A stretch of 21,925 nt of DNA from Paulinella micropora. Its lineage: Eukaryota; Cercozoa; Imbricatea; Euglyphida. Below, piece by piece: positions 19,196 to 21,925 of the stretch (positions within the stretch are counted from its first letter, which is position 1; each line of letters starts with the position of its first letter). Position numbers and translations under genes: made by a program. The notes under the pieces are model-generated. The model was not told the origin of the DNA and did no database searches. It saw nothing but the letters and a program-made list of their open reading frames with translations. The DNA lies in NCBI GenBank assembly GCA_009731375.1, contig BJOX01000223.1, forward strand, positions 719,381 through 741,305, given 5' to 3'.

Positions 19196-19425
19196 TGACG
19201 CACTCCACCACTGCTCTGCTCCGCTCAACCCACTCCACTGCTCTGCTAAACCACCGTGCCACTGCTCTGACCCCGCGAAACTCACTCCACCACTGCTCTG
19301 GTAGCAACTGCACCACTGCTTTGTTCGCGCGACGACCCCAACCCACCACTGCTAACCCACCCCGCCCCTGTTCTCACCCCCTACTGCACCACTGCTCAGC
19401 TAACCGACTCCAGCACTGCTCTGTG
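19196..19425 (+). repeat. degenerate repeat with core CCACTGCTCTG
   Basis: About eight spaced copies of CCACTGCTCTG, or near versions (CACTGCTTTG, CACTGCTCAG, GCACTGCTCTG), occur at roughly 24-35 bp intervals, each followed by variable C/A-rich sequence. The array fills most of the last proposed intron of the TIR gene and touches the end of exon 4. Confidence 0.7.
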
Positions 19426-19433
19426 ATGGAGAC

Positions 19434-19511
19434 ACGCATGGCCACCTCGTCCTCGATGTGCAGGAGGGTGTCGGCGTCCAGCTCCACTGCCGCCAGCGCG
19501 TCCAGCTGGTC
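19434..19511 (-). CDS. TIR gene exon 4: first part of SAM-like segment
   Basis: Acceptor GACGTAG|GAC and donor ATGCGT|GTCTCC bound 26 codons: DQLDALAAVELDADTLL, then HIEDEVAMR. The stretch ELDADTLLHIED resembles the dG..LL.L...DL core of SAM domains, and the next exon begins DLNEL exactly where the second acidic DL is expected. That agreement supports this donor, which is not a strong consensus. Other GT sites lie downstream inside the CCACTGCTCTG-type repeat, so the exon end remains open. The exon is GC-rich like the other exons of this gene. Confidence 0.45.
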
Positions 19512-19587
19512 CTACGTCAGCACCCCAGCGCCCGTCGCCGCCTGCACAGTCGACGCAAAGTGCGAGCGCATGGCACAGCGCCAACCC

Positions 19588-19589
<2 letters not shown>

Positions 19590-19631
<42 letters not shown>

Positions 19632-19716
19632 AAGAAAGAGAAAGAGAGAGAGAGGGAGAGAGAGAGAGAGATAGAGAGAGAGAGAAAGAGAGATAGATAG
19701 AGAGAGAGAGAGAGAG
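19590..19716. repeat. GA-rich microsatellite in intron 3
   Basis: (GA)n with AAAG, GGGA and GATA variants lies inside the proposed 230-base intron 19512-19741. On the transcribed minus strand it is a CT-rich tract ahead of the acceptor. Confidence 0.9.
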
Positions 19717-19741
19717 GTAGAGCGCTAGCGTGTCGGCTGAC

Positions 19742-20032
19742 CTGTGGAGCGGGACTGGTGGGACTTGCTGCAGGTGCAGCGGCGGCTGTCGGGGAGGCAG
19801 GCGTGGCGGTGGCAAGCACCTCTTTGCCCAGCGCGGTGTTGATGCAAGCCTTGAGCAGCGGGATGAAGCCCGTGGAGAAGGCATCCCGGAGCTCGTCGCT
19901 GAGGGCCAGGATGTCGAATTCCACCAGCCGCTTGTCCCAGGCTTCGATCTGGGGTAAGTCGATGGGCCCGCGGGTCGGCCGCAGCGACGCCTCTCGTACT
20001 ACTACGATAGGCTTTTCCAGCAGCCGCGCCAC
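19742..20032 (-). CDS. TIR gene exon 3: C-terminal half of TIR domain 2 and linker
   Basis: These 97 codons lie between CTGCAG|GTG and CCACAG|GTC. The exon begins VARLLEKPIVVVREASLRPT, the segment after the catalytic helix of TIR domains where a basic region leads to a strand (PIVVV). It continues RGPIDLPQIEAWDKRLVEF, DILALSDELRDAFSTGFIPL and LKACINTALGKEV, helical sequence closing the domain. It ends in an Ala/Pro/Ser/Thr linker (SPTAAAAPAASPTSPAPQ) before the SAM-like part. High GC at third positions contrasts with the flanking repeats. Both introns are phase 0, and the 110-base upstream intron restores the frame of exon 2. Confidence 0.6.
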
Positions 20033-20142
20033 CTGCAGCAGGCCATGCATGTTCGTGCCCACCCACCCATAGCACACGCAAGCGCGTGACAACGGCATGG
20101 CTGCAGCATGCAGTGAGCCAGCTTGTGGAGGCAAGGATGGAC

Positions 20143-20223
20143 CTGCAGCTCGAAGCGGCAGTAAGGCCGCGTGAAGTAGGCTTTCGACACATAGATCAAA
20201 AACACTTCACTCATGGCTATGCC
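20143..20223 (-). CDS. TIR gene exon 2: catalytic-motif exon of TIR domain 2
   Basis: These 27 codons follow a good acceptor (TGTTGCTTGCAG|GGC) and precede a CTGCAG|GTCC donor. The peptide GIAMSEVFLIYVSKAYF, then TRPYCRFELQ, matches the most conserved part of TIR domains: a hydrophobic strand (VFLIYVS), Ser-x-x-Tyr, then C-x-x-E-L. In TIR enzymes that cleave NAD (SARM1, plant TIRs) the Glu of this helix is catalytic. The Glu is present here, so NADase activity is possible, but it is inferred from the motif alone. The exon is flanked by a 725-base intron with a SINE-like element and by a 110-base intron. Confidence 0.65.
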
Positions 20224-20280
20224 CTGCAAGCAACAGAACCTCCAGCTTTTCACAAGGGCTCCAAGATGTATATATATATG

Positions 20281-20284
20281 CATA

Positions 20285-20357
<73 letters not shown>
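20281..20357. repeat. ATT microsatellite in intron 1
   Basis: A (TTA)n array directly precedes the tRNA-like head at 20360. Confidence 0.95.
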
Positions 20358-20359
20358 TT

Positions 20360-20830
<471 letters not shown>

Positions 20831-20948
20831 AACAAAACAAACCAAAACAAACCAACAAAACCAACACATACCAAAAACGAAGGACAGAAAAACAAAGCAA
20901 AGGGACACAATATAACACTCACTGGCCAGGGAGCTGTGGTGGCGCTAC

Positions 20949-21925
20949 CTTGATCATGCCGCCCAGTGTGCGCTCCACCTGCTCTTTGTCGTACCAACAT
21001 TTCCTTTCCAGCTCCAGGTAGATGGTGCGCACCACGTCGCCAGCCTGAGCCTGCGCGTGGGAAAGAAACGCCACGTACCGTGCCTCAACGCGCATATCTT
21101 TCAACAGTTTTAGCTGCTGCTGAGCCTTTTTGTCCTTTAGCAGCGTCTCTGCCTGCTTCGCCGCCTGCTCGATCTGCCCCCGAAACTCTGCCTCGGCGTC
21201 GGACTCGTTCTGCTTGGCGATCGCCGTGGCTACCTCTGCTGGCTCCTGGCTTTCGCCAGTCCCGCTCCTGGCTTTCGCCAGTCCCCTCTGCAACGCGTAC
21301 GTCGTCCATGGCTTGCTGAAGTTTCAGGGACAGGAGCGGGATGTCCACCAAAGACACCGCGTCCCCGCGGGCACGCTTGGACGGCAGCGCATTCGCCGCC
21401 ACGTCTTCGCTCCATGGCTGCCCGTGCGCCATCAGCTGCTGGTACGTCTCCCGCACCGTTCGCGTCTGAAGCCTCTTGCTGGGCGTTAGGTTCGCGTTCT
21501 TCAGCCCCTCGGTGACCGCCGACACGACAGCTTTCACTACTACGTCTGGCAGTCGATCTTTGGACAAAAAGCCCTGAGAACTCTGCAGAAACGCCGGTTC
21601 GTTGCGACTGCGGTCGGCGTTGGGGCCGACCAGCAAGGGCAGCACGCGCTGCAGCCGCTTCTGCTCCAGCAGCTCCAGCGCCAGCGCCCACTCCACCAGG
21701 ACCGGGTCAGCCTTTGATTCCTCCTTCAGCTCGCACAAGGGTTGCAGGCCCTGCACTGAGACAAGCAGAACCATGAGGCGGCTGCGCGTCAGAGCATCCA
21801 GAGTCTGTTCCGAACGGAGCCCTTTCTGCGCCATGTGGAAAGGGGGCACCCCCATATCCAGGAGCCGATCCTGTAGCTTCCCCACCAAAGCGCTATCGAA
21901 CGGGCCCTCCCGAAAGCACCAGAAG
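20949..21925 (-). CDS. TIR gene exon 1 (5' partial): TIR-like domain 1, coiled coil, start of TIR domain 2
   Basis: The exon enters from the right edge and ends at the donor ATCAAG|GTAGCG. It first reads FWCFREGPFDS and MAQKGLRSEQTLDALTRSRL, then MVLLVSVQGL and ADPVLVEWALALELLEQKRL with LPLLVG. That is the layout of a TIR-like domain: G-x-x-S/T helix, hydrophobic strand ending in Ser, then a helix with an EW...L pattern. A polar linker follows, then a charged coil (EAEFRGQIEQAAKQAETLLK). TIR domain 2 then begins at about 21077 with RYVAFLSHAQAQAGDVV and continues to RTLGGMIK. Near 21264 an exact 22-bp tandem duplication shifts the frame. Without one copy the exon has 318 codons from the first complete codon. 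The organisation recalls TIR proteins of protists and early-branching eukaryotes rather than plant NLRs, as no NB-ARC is seen. Confidence 0.6.
21242..21285 (-). repeat. 22-bp exact tandem duplication causing a frameshift
   Basis: Units 21242-21263 and 21264-21285 are identical. Upstream of them the TIR frame reads ...AMDDVRVAEGTG, and downstream the coil is in the +1 shifted frame (EPAEVATAIAKQ). Because 22 is not a multiple of 3, one copy too many explains the shift exactly. Confidence 0.9.

Noticed and set aside
18983-19349. Minus-strand frames rich in Gln/Trp/Val
   Set aside because: They derive from the CCACTGCTCTG repeat and lie in the proposed last intron.

Overview
The window looks like nuclear DNA from a eukaryote in a draft assembly. 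Protein-like segments are split by short GT-AG introns. The spaces between them are filled with long microsatellites (ATT, CTT/TCG, CATA, CTAT, GATA, CT, TG), and there are six N gaps. No prokaryotic operon, rRNA gene or CRISPR array is visible. The host cannot be named from sequence alone. GC-rich TIR exons next to an AT-rich, algal-virus-like zinc-finger relic would fit a microalga or another protist, but this is inference.

Layout. Positions 1-3600 hold no recognisable gene and are dominated by microsatellites, ending in about 1.2 kb of almost pure pyrimidine. At 3844-4341 two small plus-strand exons, possibly coiled-coil, sit inside CATA/CTAT/GTAT repeats and run into a poly-C tract and a gap. 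From 11244 down to 6062 the minus strand carries a chain of decayed reading frames: a C48/Ulp1-like protease end, a conserved-looking unknown region with one in-frame TGA, proline/serine-rich and RS-rich disordered parts broken by frameshifts, a cysteine/proline-rich unknown, and a very basic piece with an AT-hook-like core. This is probably a mobile-element or provirus relic of unknown class. Positions 12380-13070 form an AT-rich island with pieces of a CxC...H...H zinc-finger protein of the kind seen in large algal DNA viruses, broken by frameshifts. Positions 13862-14482 are GATA and CT repeats. Positions 15977-18479 contain a 993-bp sequence present twice, on both sides of a 517-N gap, most likely an assembly duplication.

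The best gene is on the minus strand from the right edge to 18722. It encodes a multi-domain TIR protein: TIR-like domain 1 (5' end outside the window), a charged coiled-coil linker, TIR domain 2 split over three exons and keeping the C-x-x-E catalytic-type motif, an Ala/Pro/Ser linker, and a C-terminal SAM-like segment over the last two exons. All four proposed introns are phase 0 GT-AG. The first long exon is interrupted by an exact 22-bp tandem duplication that shifts the frame, so this copy is either a recent null allele, a pseudogene, or an assembly error. Its introns carry a tRNA-derived SINE-like element and several microsatellites.
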